The position numbers and the translations under genes are program-made. A DNA stretch of 19,307 nucleotides from CAVVYA01 sp964577835 (GTDB taxonomy: Bacteria; Pseudomonadota; Alphaproteobacteria; SMXQ01), in assembly GCA_964577835.1 (NCBI GenBank), contig CAZOBN010000056.1:1-19307 (forward strand), in the 5' to 3' direction. The notes beneath the pieces were generated by a model. That model was given only the letters and a program-made list of their open reading frames with translations, did not search any database and was not told the origin of the DNA. Position 1 is the stretch's first letter. Each line of letters begins with the position of its first letter. Positions 8,449 to 15,528 of the stretch are shown one piece after another.

Positions 8449-9234
8449 TTATCGGGCAACCGGCGCCAAGCCGCGCGCGACGAAGGACGGGTTCAAGAAG
8501 CTCGGCTTGCCGTAGGTGAAAGGACTGCCGTCCGTCAGCGTCACCGTGCCGCCGGCGGCTTCGAGGACGGCTTGGCCGGCGGCGGTATCCCATTCGCAAG
8601 TCGGTCCGATGCGGACATAGAGGTCGGCGTCGCCGGCGGCGATGCAACAGAATTTGAGCGAGCTGCCGATCCGGCGCCACTCCTTGACCGGATAGCGCGC
8701 GAGGAAGTCGGCCAGCTCGGCACTGCTGTCGTGGGAGCGGCTGGACAGCGCGATGAGCCCGTCGCTCGGCGGATGGCGCGCCGTGATCGGCCGCGCCACT
8801 TGCGTCAGCCGATGCATCCGCGCCGTGCCCGGTCCGGCGGCGCTGTAGGTCAGGTCGAGGGCGGGTGCGTGCACGACACCGAGCACCGGCCTGCCGTTCT
8901 CGATGAGCGCGATGTTCACCGTGAATTCGTCGCTTTGGCGGATGAACTCCCTGGTGCCGTCGAGCGGGTCGACGGCCCAAAAGCGGTCATGGGCGAAATT
9001 GACCGTGTTGCCCTGCACGCCGGTTTCCTCGGAGACGATGGGAACCCCCGGCAGCAGCTTCGCCAGGGCGGGCAGGATGATCGCATCGGCCGCCTCGTCC
9101 GCCTCGGTAACCGGCGATTCGTCCATTTTTGTGCGGACCGTGAACCCGTCATGGTAATAACGGTTGATTGCCGCTCCGGCCTGTTCGGCCAGGGCGCAGA
9201 GCGGTTCGATCAGTGCGGCGAGTTCGTTGTTCAT
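8449..9234 (-). CDS. cysQ: 3'(2'),5'-bisphosphate nucleotidase
   Basis: This 261-residue enzyme of the inositol monophosphatase-like family removes the 3'-phosphate from adenosine 3',5'-bisphosphate (PAP), a by-product of sulfate assimilation. Metal-binding motifs are in order: E69 and E70 in PIVSEETG, then DPLDGTREFI at 89-98, and CEWDTAAGQAVLEAAGG from 212. The DGTREFI form is typical of CysQ rather than of inositol monophosphatase (SuhB). The length matches the family. The Shine-Dalgarno sequence before the ATG is weak. The gene is divergent from an MFS permease and lies 55 bases upstream of the Sua5 gene on the same strand, so it may head that run. Confidence 0.92.
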   Translation of the reverse strand: MNNELAALIEPLCALAEQAGAAINRYYHDGFTVRTKMDESPVTEADEAADAIILPALAKLLPGVPIVSEETGVQGNTVNFAHDRFWAVDPLDGTREFIRQSDEFTVNIALIENGRPVLGVVHAPALDLTYSAAGPGTARMHRLTQVARPITARHPPSDGLIALSSRSHDSSAELADFLARYPVKEWRRIGSSLKFCCIAAGDADLYVRIGPTCEWDTAAGQAVLEAAGGTVTLTDGSPFTYGKPSFLNPSFVARGLAPVAR

Positions 9235-9313
9235 CGGCGGTCCAAGCTGGCGCCCTCACGCTCGGTCATATTGACATCATCCTATAACAAAGTGTCGCGG
9301 CCTAGTTTCATCG

Positions 9314-10585
9314 ATGCCCAAACCCACGAGATCTTTCTTCTTTTCCCGGTTCCATGCCAGCGGCATCGGACGAGCCTTTGCCGAGCGCAATTTCCGCCTC
9401 TTCACCATCGGATCGATTTTTTCGCTGATAGGTCAGTGGACCCAGCGCATCGGTATCGGCTGGTTGACCTGGGAACTGACTCATTCGGGAACCTGGCTCG
9501 GGTTGATCGCCTTCGCCGACTTGTTCCCGACCGTGGTGATCACGCCGTTCGCCGGCGTGATCGCCGACCGCATCGACCGCCGCCGCATGATGACCATCAC
9601 CCAGATGCTCGCCATGCTGCAGGCCATCGCGCTCGCGGCGTTGACGCTGACTGGGCTGATCGAGATCTGGTCGCTGTTCTTTCTCGCGCTGTTTCTCGGA
9701 ATCGTCATGTCGTTCAACGTTGCCGCGCGACTCGCGCTCATGGCGGGCATGGCGCGGCGCGAAAACCTGCCCGCCGCGATCGGCATCAGCGCCGCCATCT
9801 TCAACAGCGCGCGCTTCGTCGGCCCCGCTGTCGGCGGCTTCATCATCGCCGTGTGGGGCGTCGGCGGCGCGTTCATCTTCAACGCCGTCAGCTTCTTCTC
9901 GCTGATCGTCGCGCTCGCCATGATGCGCGATCTCTACCGCGAGGAAACCGCCATGGGCAAAGGCGGCATGTTCGGCCAGATCGGCGAGGGGTTCGCCTAT
10001 GCCCGCCGTCACCGCGGCATCGGACCGATGCTGATCGTCATCACCGCCGTGGCCTTCGGCGTGAAGCCGTATTTGGAACTGTTGCCCGGGGTTGCCGACC
10101 AGGTCTACGGCGGTGGCGCGCAGGCCCTGGCGCAGCTTACGGCGGCCGCCGGGCTTGGCGCCTTGGTGGTGGCCCTATGGCTGGCCCAGCGCGGTTCGGT
10201 GCGTGGCCTGACCATCATCGCCCTGGCCAGCATGGCGGTCGCCGGCATCGCCATCCTCGTCTTCTCCGTGACGGACATCTACTGGCTCGGTCTGGTTTGC
10301 GCGTTCGTCGCCGGCGCCGGCATGACCGTGGCCGGCACCGGGACCCAGACCCTGATGCAGAGCGCCGTCGAAGGAACGGTGCGCGGCCGGGTGATGAGCC
10401 TCTATGGCATCATCTTCCGCGGCGCGCCGGCGTTGGGCGCGCTCCTGCTCGGCACCCTGTCGGAATTCATCGGCCTGCAAGCGGCGCTCGCCATCGGTGC
10501 GGCGACCACGATCCTGGTCTGCATGTGGCTGTGGCGCCTGCGCCGGGTCACTGCCCGCGCCCTCGAACGCGAGCCGGTCTCCTGA
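9314..10585 (+). CDS. MFS permease (EntS/MFS_3-like exporter)
   Basis: This 423-residue inner-membrane protein has about twelve hydrophobic segments. Residues 10-60 resemble the first segments of the MFS_3 or EntS-like group (FRLFTIGSIFSLIGQWTQRI, then WLTWELTHSGTWLG). The signature loop between helices 2 and 3 reads GVIADRIDRRRMM. These proteins usually export siderophores, macrolides or other small molecules; the substrate here is unknown. The ATG has no strong Shine-Dalgarno sequence. The 79-base gap to cysQ is AT-richer than its surroundings and probably holds both divergent promoters, for example around TTGACA and TATAAC near 9274-9292, but I cannot fix them. The molybdate genes begin about 90 bases downstream, and a link to them is not shown. 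Confidence 0.88.
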   Translation: MPKPTRSFFFSRFHASGIGRAFAERNFRLFTIGSIFSLIGQWTQRIGIGWLTWELTHSGTWLGLIAFADLFPTVVITPFAGVIADRIDRRRMMTITQMLAMLQAIALAALTLTGLIEIWSLFFLALFLGIVMSFNVAARLALMAGMARRENLPAAIGISAAIFNSARFVGPAVGGFIIAVWGVGGAFIFNAVSFFSLIVALAMMRDLYREETAMGKGGMFGQIGEGFAYARRHRGIGPMLIVITAVAFGVKPYLELLPGVADQVYGGGAQALAQLTAAAGLGALVVALWLAQRGSVRGLTIIALASMAVAGIAILVFSVTDIYWLGLVCAFVAGAGMTVAGTGTQTLMQSAVEGTVRGRVMSLYGIIFRGAPALGALLLGTLSEFIGLQAALAIGAATTILVCMWLWRLRRVTARALEREPVS

Positions 10586-10632
10586 AGAGCCCTCATGCCG
10601 GCCGCGAAAGCCCTATCGGGCGACCACCGTCC

Positions 10633-10660
10633 GGCGTTATATTTTAATGGATATGACGCC
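10633..10660 (+). promoter_or_regulatory. ModE-type operator upstream of modABC
   Basis: GGCGTTATAT (10633-10642) and ATATGACGCC (10651-10660) form a dyad with nine of ten positions matching, around the eight-base spacer TTTAATGG. This closely resembles known ModE-binding sites, which have CGNTATAT half-sites with a similar spacer. The left half contains TATATT, the most likely -10 element, so a bound repressor would block transcription. It lies 12 bases before the preferred modA start. A start further upstream at 10595 would be outside the transcript. Confidence 0.82.
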
Positions 10661-10672
10661 GAAGGGGCAGCC

Positions 10673-11479
10673 ATGGAAGCCGACCGGCCTGGGATACCGG
10701 GATCGACTGTGATCGCGCTCATGAAAGCCGCGATTCGCGGTTTCGCCGCGGTGGCGTTTGTCGTCACCGGCCATGGCGCGGTCGCGCAGGATCGGCCGGT
10801 GCTGGTATTCGCGGCGGCGAGTCTGAAGACGGCGCTCGACGATGTCGCCGATCGCTGGCAGCGCGAAACCCGCAGGAAAGCCACCATCTCCTATGCCGCG
10901 ACCTCCGCTCTCGCCAGGCAGGTCGAGCAAGGCGCGCCGGCCGACGTGTTCGTGTCGGCCGATCTCGACTGGATGAACTATCTCGCGGAGCGCGATCTGA
11001 TCAAACCCGAGACTCGCATCAATCTGCTCGGCAATCGCCTCGTCCTGGTGGCGCCGCGCAACGTCTCGCTGCGCATCGTCGGCTTCGACTTCGCCGAGGC
11101 GCTCGGCGCCGGCAAGCTCGCCATGGCCAACATCGATGCGGTGCCGGCGGGAAAATACGGCAAGGCGGCCTTGGAAAAACTGGGGCTCTGGCCCGCGGTG
11201 AGGGACAAGGTGGTGCAGACCGATAATGCGCGGGCGGCGCTCGTGCTGGTGGCGCGCGGCGAGGCGCGGCTCGGCGTCGTCTATCAGACCGACGCGGAAG
11301 CCGAGCCCGGCGTGCGCATCGTCACCCTGTTCCCCGAGGATTCCCATCCTCCGGTGATCTATCCGGCGGCAATCCTGCGCGACTCGCGCAACCCGGATGC
11401 AGCCTCCTTCGCGGCCTATCTGCGCTCAGCCACCGCGTATGGGATTTTCCGATGGAACGGTTTCACGGTGCTGAATTGA
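10673..11479 (+). CDS. modA: Molybdate ABC transporter, periplasmic binding protein
   Basis: This protein captures molybdate (or tungstate) in the periplasm and hands it to ModB-ModC. The mature part has the ModA pattern: VLVFAAASLKTALDDVADRW with the first oxyanion-binding serine, SYAATSALARQVEQGAPADV, VSADLDWMNYL, then NRLVLVAP and GKYGKAALEKLGLW. The ending RSATAYGIFRWNGF is also typical. A signal peptide ends at GHGAVA before QDRP. I chose the ATG at 10673 because AAGGGG lies five bases upstream; a later ATG at 10721 (MKAAIRGF) would give a more usual signal peptide length and remains possible. It is first in modABC, four bases before modB. Confidence 0.95.
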   Translation: MEADRPGIPGSTVIALMKAAIRGFAAVAFVVTGHGAVAQDRPVLVFAAASLKTALDDVADRWQRETRRKATISYAATSALARQVEQGAPADVFVSADLDWMNYLAERDLIKPETRINLLGNRLVLVAPRNVSLRIVGFDFAEALGAGKLAMANIDAVPAGKYGKAALEKLGLWPAVRDKVVQTDNARAALVLVARGEARLGVVYQTDAEAEPGVRIVTLFPEDSHPPVIYPAAILRDSRNPDAASFAAYLRSATAYGIFRWNGFTVLN

Positions 11480-11483
11480 CCGC

Positions 11484-12191
11484 ATGACCGACTATCTGAC
11501 GCCGGAGGAATGGACGGCGGTGCAGCTCAGCCTGCGCGTCGCGCTGTGGGCGACTGCGGCCAGCCTGCCGATTGGGTTGCTCGTCGCGCTCGCCCTGGCG
11601 CGCGGGCGCTTCTGGGGCAAGTCGCTGCTCAACGTGCTCGTGCATCTGCCGCTGATCATGCCGCCGGTGGTGACCGGCTACCTGCTGCTCATCCTGTTCG
11701 GCCGCAAGGGGCCGGTCGGCCGTTTCCTCGCCGAGACATTCGACATCGTCTTCGCCTTCCGCTGGACCGGTGCCGCGCTCGCCTGCGCGGTGATGGCCTT
11801 TCCGCTCATGGTGCGCGCCATGCGTCTGTCCATCGAAGCGGTCGACCGCAGGCTGGAGGACGCGGCTGGCACGCTCGGCGCCAATCCGTTCTGGGTTTTC
11901 GCCACCGTGACTCTGCCTCTTGCATTGCCCGGCGTCATCGCCGGCATGATCCTCGCCTTCGCCAAGGCGCTGGGCGAATTCGGCGCGACGATCACCTTCG
12001 TCTCCAACATTCCGGGCGAGACGCAGACCCTGCCGCTCGCGGTCTATGTGTTGACGCAAGTGCCGGGGGGCGACGCGGGCGCGCTCCGGCTGACGCTTGT
12101 CTCCATCGCGATCTCCGTCGCCGCGCTGCTGTTCTCGGAGCTGCTGGCGCGCCGCGCCCGTGGCGCGGCGCGGGGGCCGAGCGCGCTATGA
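11484..12191 (+). CDS. modB: Molybdate ABC transporter, permease
   Basis: This 235-residue inner-membrane protein forms the molybdate channel with the ModC ATPase. It has about five to six hydrophobic segments. Typical stretches are HLPLIMPPVVTGYLLLILFG and the cytoplasmic EAA loop EDAAGTLGANPFWVFATVTL, which docks with the ATPase, then AFAKALGEFGATITFVSNIP. The start lies four bases after modA. The end overlaps modC by four bases (ATGA), so the three genes are translationally coupled. Confidence 0.96.
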   Translation: MTDYLTPEEWTAVQLSLRVALWATAASLPIGLLVALALARGRFWGKSLLNVLVHLPLIMPPVVTGYLLLILFGRKGPVGRFLAETFDIVFAFRWTGAALACAVMAFPLMVRAMRLSIEAVDRRLEDAAGTLGANPFWVFATVTLPLALPGVIAGMILAFAKALGEFGATITFVSNIPGETQTLPLAVYVLTQVPGGDAGALRLTLVSIAISVAALLFSELLARRARGAARGPSAL

Positions 12192-13267
12192 CCATCGAGA
12201 TCGACATCCGGCATCGGCTGGGCGGTTTCGAACTTGCGGCGCATTTCGCCAGCGAGGGGGGCCTGACGGCGTTGTTCGGCCGCTCGGGATCCGGCAAGAC
12301 GACCCTGGTCAATGTCATCGCCGGCTTGCTGCGGCCGGATGCGGGCCGCGTCATTGTCGACGGCCAGCCGCTGGTGGACACTTATCGCCGCCGCTTCGTG
12401 CCGGCCTATCGGCGCCGCATCGGCTATGTGTTCCAGGAGGGCCGGCTGTTCCCCCATCTCACCGTGCGGCGGAACCTGACCTATGGCCGCTGGTTCACGC
12501 GGCGCGGCGAACGCCACGGCGAGATCGGCGATGTGGTCGAGCTGCTCGGGCTCGGATCCCTTCTCGACCGCTATCCGGTCTTGCTGTCGGGCGGCGAGAA
12601 GCAGCGCGTCGCCATCGGCCGCGCGCTTCTGGCGAGCCCGCGCATCCTGCTGATGGACGAGCCGCTCGCCTCGCTCGACGATGCGCGCAAGGCGGATATC
12701 CTGCCCTATATCGAGCGGCTGCGTGACGAACTCGGCATCCCCATCGTCTATGTCAGCCATTCGGTCGCCGAAGTGGTGCGGCTCGCGACCACAGTGGTGG
12801 TCCTGTCGGACGGGCATGTGGTCGCCACCGGTTCGGTCGCCGACGTCATGGCGCGGCCCGAGGTGGCGGCGATCACCGGCCGGGCCGAAGCCGGCGCGGT
12901 GCTGGAGACCCGCGTCGCCGCTCATGACGCGGCTTACGGGCTGACGACGTTGGCGTCGCCGGCCGGCGAGATCCGCGTGCCTAAGCTCGATCTCCCGCTC
13001 GGCACTCTCGTGCGGGTGCAGATCCTGGCGCGCGACGTGATGATCGGCCTGCAGCGGCCAGAGGGGCTGAGCGCGCTCAATGTGCTGTCGGGAACGGTCG
13101 CCGGGATCGGCCCGCCAAACGGGCCTATCGTCGAGCTCAGGCTCGACTGCAACGGCCAATTGGTGCTGGCGCAATTGACGCGCTATGCCATCGACAAGCT
13201 CGGGTTGACCGTCGGCCGGCCGGTTCACGCCGTGGTCAAGAGCGTGTCTTTCGCGAGCCGCGCTTGA
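12188..13267 (+). CDS. modC: Molybdate ABC transporter, ATP-binding protein
   Basis: This 359-residue ATPase drives molybdate uptake. Walker A is GRSGSGKTT (31-39), the Q-loop is at YVFQEGRLFPH, the ABC signature is LSGGEKQR (133-140) and Walker B is ILLMDEPLASLDD (153-165), with the switch histidine in YVSHS. A C-terminal TOBE/Mop-type domain (about 290-355, from LSALNVLSGTVAGIG) is the usual oxyanion-binding regulatory part of ModC. It starts inside the modB stop codon. Its last 32 bases are also the 3' end of modE on the other strand. Confidence 0.96.
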   Translation: MTIEIDIRHRLGGFELAAHFASEGGLTALFGRSGSGKTTLVNVIAGLLRPDAGRVIVDGQPLVDTYRRRFVPAYRRRIGYVFQEGRLFPHLTVRRNLTYGRWFTRRGERHGEIGDVVELLGLGSLLDRYPVLLSGGEKQRVAIGRALLASPRILLMDEPLASLDDARKADILPYIERLRDELGIPIVYVSHSVAEVVRLATTVVVLSDGHVVATGSVADVMARPEVAAITGRAEAGAVLETRVAAHDAAYGLTTLASPAGEIRVPKLDLPLGTLVRVQILARDVMIGLQRPEGLSALNVLSGTVAGIGPPNGPIVELRLDCNGQLVLAQLTRYAIDKLGLTVGRPVHAVVKSVSFASRA

Positions 13268-13718
13268 CGCCACGGGTCGCGCCGGCAGCGGGTGCTGCCT
13301 CGCCCGTGCCGAGAAAGGTGGCGAGCGACGCCAGTTCGTCGGCGACGGTCTTCGCCGCCGCCGCTTCGATATCGCGATAGATCCGGATCAGCGTCTTGCC
13401 GAAGGCGGTCAGTTCGGCGCCACCGCCTTTGGCACCGCCGGACAAGGTGGCGAGGGCGGGTTCGCGGAAGGCGCCGTTCAGGCTGTCGATCAGCAGCCAG
13501 GCTTGGCGATAGGACATGCCCATGGCACGGCCCGCGGCGCTGATCGAGCCGGTTTCGCCGATCAATTCCAGCAGACGGATCTTGCCGGGCCCGATCGCTC
13601 CGGCGGTGCCGAGATCGACGCGCAGCGTCAGGCTGACGGCGGCCTGATGGCCGTTGCCCGCGGTTGTTTTGCGGGGCTTGCGGGTCACGCGGCCGGCCGA
13701 GCGCGTCGTGCGGGACAT
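13236..13718 (-). CDS. modE: Single-domain ModE-type molybdate-responsive regulator
   Basis: This 160-residue DNA-binding protein has the winged helix of ModE at about 32-115: IGPGKIRLLELIGETGSISA, then GRAMGMSYRQAWLLIDSLN and GGAKGGGAELTAFG. It presumably represses modABC. Full ModE proteins are about 260 residues and carry two Mop/TOBE domains that bind molybdate. Here they are missing, and the C-terminus is only a helical stretch followed by an Ala-, Lys- and Arg-rich tail. The N-terminus (1-28) is also basic and low in complexity. The gene ends inside modC in tail-to-tail orientation. How it senses molybdate is unclear; a separate Mop protein or a partner is possible. A dyad covers its likely transcription start. 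Confidence 0.88.
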   Translation of the reverse strand: MSRTTRSAGRVTRKPRKTTAGNGHQAAVSLTLRVDLGTAGAIGPGKIRLLELIGETGSISAAGRAMGMSYRQAWLLIDSLNGAFREPALATLSGGAKGGGAELTAFGKTLIRIYRDIEAAAAKTVADELASLATFLGTGEAAPAAGATRGVKRGSRKTRS

Positions 13719-13719
13719 G

Positions 13720-13773
13720 GGATCAATACGTTATGAATTTGATCCAGTATAAGACCGCAGCATGGTCCGGCAA
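13720..13773 (-). promoter_or_regulatory. Candidate modE promoter with a dyad operator
   Basis: On the minus strand TTGCCG (13773-13768), 16 bases, then TATACT (13751-13746) form a plausible sigma-70 promoter. Directly downstream, GGATCAA and TTGATCC (13720-13726 and 13739-13745 on the plus strand) make a perfect 7-bp dyad around 12 bases, covering the predicted start site and ending one base before the modE ATG. The dyad contains CGTTAT, also found in the modA operator, but the rest does not match a ModE box. Autoregulation is possible but unproven. Confidence 0.42.
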
Positions 13774-13818
13774 AATCCTATGTCACGAGGCGGGGGGTTG
13801 GACTAGACTTTGACGACA

Positions 13819-13836
13819 CGCGGCCGACAGGCCGCG
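13819..13836 (+). promoter_or_regulatory. Perfect leader hairpin before the cupin gene
   Basis: CGCGGCC (13819-13825) pairs exactly with GGCCGCG (13830-13836) around the tetraloop GACA. It ends 12 bases before the GGAGG ribosome-binding site of the cupin gene. With seven GC pairs it would be stable in the messenger RNA and could stabilise the 5' end or affect ribosome entry. Confidence 0.5.
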
Positions 13837-13861
13837 AAAGAAATTATTGGAGGTTGCCCCG

Positions 13862-14377
13862 ATGGCCACGCAGTACCAATCCGAAACTCTGTCCGACCAG
13901 CATACCGCGGTCGACCAGAAGCGCACGCGGGCGCGCAAGGGCGAGAAGCCCCAGGCGGAAGTCTACAAGTGCCGCGCCCAGCTCCTGAAGCAGGGCCGCA
14001 CCAACACCCACCTCGGCGCGACCGAGAACATGTGGGCGACGCTGAAGGTCTATGCCTCGGGCGGCGAGAACGGGCTGCACACCCATACCAATCAGGACCA
14101 TACCTTCCTGGTGTTGCAGGGCAGCGCGCGATTCTACGACGAGAACGGCACCACGACCGACGTCAAGAAGCATGAAGGAATCATGCTGCCGGCCGGCGCC
14201 TATTACTGGTTCGAGGCGACCAGCAAGGAAGAGCTCGTGCTATTCCGCATCGGCTGCCGCACCAACGACAAGGATCCCGGCGAGCGCCTCAACATCAACG
14301 GCGATCTCATGCCGGGCGAATCCGCCGAGAACAAGAAGGGCGTCATCGTCTACAAGGACGGCGAGTTCTTCGGATAA
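13862..14377 (+). CDS. Cupin-domain protein with altered metal ligands
   Basis: This 171-residue protein has a single cupin barrel (about 55-150) after a charged N-terminal tail (1-35). The function is unknown. Cupin motif 1 reads GLHTHTNQDHTFLVLQG, giving H73 and H75, with H80 where the usual glutamate would be. Motif 2 reads GIMLPAGAYYWFEA, with Y115 at the position of the usual third histidine. So the metal site, if any, is not canonical. The ATG at 13862 is preceded by GGAGG eight bases away; a TTG five codons upstream overlaps that site and is rejected. The gene is divergent from modE, but a role in molybdate use is not shown. The C-terminus ends in YKDGEFFG, a pattern common in small alphaproteobacterial cupins. 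Confidence 0.85.
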   Translation: MATQYQSETLSDQHTAVDQKRTRARKGEKPQAEVYKCRAQLLKQGRTNTHLGATENMWATLKVYASGGENGLHTHTNQDHTFLVLQGSARFYDENGTTTDVKKHEGIMLPAGAYYWFEATSKEELVLFRIGCRTNDKDPGERLNINGDLMPGESAENKKGVIVYKDGEFFG

Positions 14378-14385
14378 GCGACGAT

Positions 14386-14417
14386 GTGAGATGGTCCGGC
14401 AATCCGGGCCACCTCAC
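14386..14417. terminator. Hairpin after the cupin gene (possible terminator, no U-tract)
   Basis: A 14-bp stem with a CAAT loop, one A-C mismatch and one G-T wobble, starts eight bases after the cupin stop codon. GTGAG at 14386-14390 pairs with CTCAC at 14413-14417. No T-run follows, so it may stabilise the 3' end rather than stop transcription by itself. Confidence 0.42.
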
Positions 14418-14450
14418 GACTCGTCTCGTAACCTCCGCATCCCATCCGTC

Positions 14451-14542
14451 GTCGTCCTCGGGCTTGACCCGAGGACCCATGCCTCAAGCGCCCGCGCGCC
14501 GGCCATCGACTCGTGGGCCCTCGGGTCAAGCCCGAGGGTGAC
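14451..14542. repeat. REP-like palindromic element with two inverted arms
   Basis: Two 31-base arms (14451-14481 and 14512-14542) are inverted copies with four mismatches, separated by 30 bases. Each arm is itself a palindrome: CCTCGGGCTTGACCCGAGG at 14456-14474 and CCTCGGGTCAAGCCCGAGG at 14519-14537. This form is a familiar intergenic repeat in many alphaproteobacterial chromosomes and often gives false translations such as LGLDPRTH and LGSSPR. It lies between the convergent cupin and hydrolase genes, the usual site for such elements. Apart from this and the hairpin at 14386-14417, the interval 14378-14616 holds nothing else that I recognise. Confidence 0.8.
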
Positions 14543-14616
14543 GGTCTCTTTTGTTGCAGACATCATGCGACACATCGGCGAGAAGCGCAGTGGCGCGCGC
14601 CCTGGCAGCAACCCGA

Positions 14617-15417
14617 CTACGGCGCCGGCTTGAGCGGCGGCATCAGGCCGCGCGCTTTCAAAAATTCGATCACGAAGCCATCGAACGTCGCCGGGTCTTC
14701 CAGGCAGCAGGCGTGGTTGGCGCCGGGTAGCACCTTGTGCACCGCGCCCGGCACGCCGCTTGCCGTGCGCTGGCCGGCCGCCATGGAATTGTCGAACTCG
14801 CCGTTGATGACCAGAGTGGGTACCTTCATGGTGGGCAGCCGGTCGGTGTTGTCGGTGCCGTTGCCGGCGCGGAACACGTTGGCGATCGCCTCGCCCTTGA
14901 GCCGGGGCCCGCGCTCGAGGAAGATGTTCAGCAGATAGGCGCCGAGCTTGCTGTCGGCGAACGGCTTCTCGACCAGCATGCGGATGTGCTTCGGATGGTA
15001 GTCGGCGAGACTGGCGGTGTAGCCGTCGATGCGCGACTGGTAGCGCCCGCTCGCGCCGCTGTTGCCGCCGACCAGAATGAGGGCATCGAACAGGTCCGGG
15101 TGATCGAGGCCGAGCTCGATGGCGATGCCCGAGCCGACGCTGCAACCGCCGAGCACGGCGCGCGCGATGCCGAGATCCCTCATCACCCCGATCACGTCGT
15201 TGCACATGTCGGCCTGGCTGTAGGGCGTGAGCATTTTGGCCGAACGGCCGTAGCCGCGGATGTCGATGCCGACCACCTTGAACCAGGTGGAGAAATGGGC
15301 GATCTGATAGAGCCATAGGTTATGGTCGAACGGATTGGCATGGACGAGCACCATGGCCGGGCCGTCGCCGCTGACCTCGTACCAGATATCGACTCCATTG
15401 GCGCGGCTGTAGGGCAT
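14617..15417 (-). CDS. Alpha/beta-fold hydrolase
   Basis: This 266-residue cytoplasmic protein belongs to the alpha/beta-hydrolase fold. The oxyanion region is LVHANPFDH (in place of the usual HGxPG). The nucleophile elbow is GGCSVGSG, with serine near residue 93. The acid is probably the aspartate in VINGEFDNS and the histidine lies in LPGANHACCLEDP. The opening RANGVDIWYEVSGDGPAMVL is typical of the ester, lactone or C-C bond hydrolases related to 3-oxoadipate enol-lactonase, but the substrate is unknown. GGGGAGGAA lies just before the ATG, a strong ribosome-binding site. The gene is divergent from the persulfide dioxygenase-like gene; no pathway link is visible. Confidence 0.9.
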   Translation of the reverse strand: MPYSRANGVDIWYEVSGDGPAMVLVHANPFDHNLWLYQIAHFSTWFKVVGIDIRGYGRSAKMLTPYSQADMCNDVIGVMRDLGIARAVLGGCSVGSGIAIELGLDHPDLFDALILVGGNSGASGRYQSRIDGYTASLADYHPKHIRMLVEKPFADSKLGAYLLNIFLERGPRLKGEAIANVFRAGNGTDNTDRLPTMKVPTLVINGEFDNSMAAGQRTASGVPGAVHKVLPGANHACCLEDPATFDGFVIEFLKARGLMPPLKPAP

Positions 15418-15450
15418 GCGAATTCCTCCCCTTTAGAAGTATGACCCGTT

Positions 15451-15478
15451 TTGAATTGTTGGCTTGCGTGAATATTCC
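15451..15478 (+). promoter_or_regulatory. Weak candidate promoter for the sulfur gene pair
   Basis: TTGAAT (15451-15456) and TATTCC (15473-15478) are separated by 16 bases, 50 bases before the start of the metallo-hydrolase gene. Both hexamers match only in part. An 8-bp palindrome, GAATATTC, overlaps the -10 region and might bind a regulator. Confidence 0.25.
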
Positions 15479-15528
15479 ACTCGCGCGCGCGTTGGTCTAG
15501 GGTTGCTGATCACATCAAAGGGTGCCGT

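Noticed and set aside
8434..10647. Plus-strand open frame of 737 codons
   Set aside because: It runs antisense to cysQ and out of phase through the MFS gene, both of which have clear family motifs.
10595..10672. Earlier ATG start for ModA
   Set aside because: It would include the ModE operator and -10 region in the coding sequence, and places a non-conserved stretch ahead of the signal peptide.
14414..15316. Minus-strand frame containing LGLDPRAHES-like residues
   Set aside because: It is the false translation of the REP-like palindrome joined to an out-of-phase reading of the hydrolase gene.
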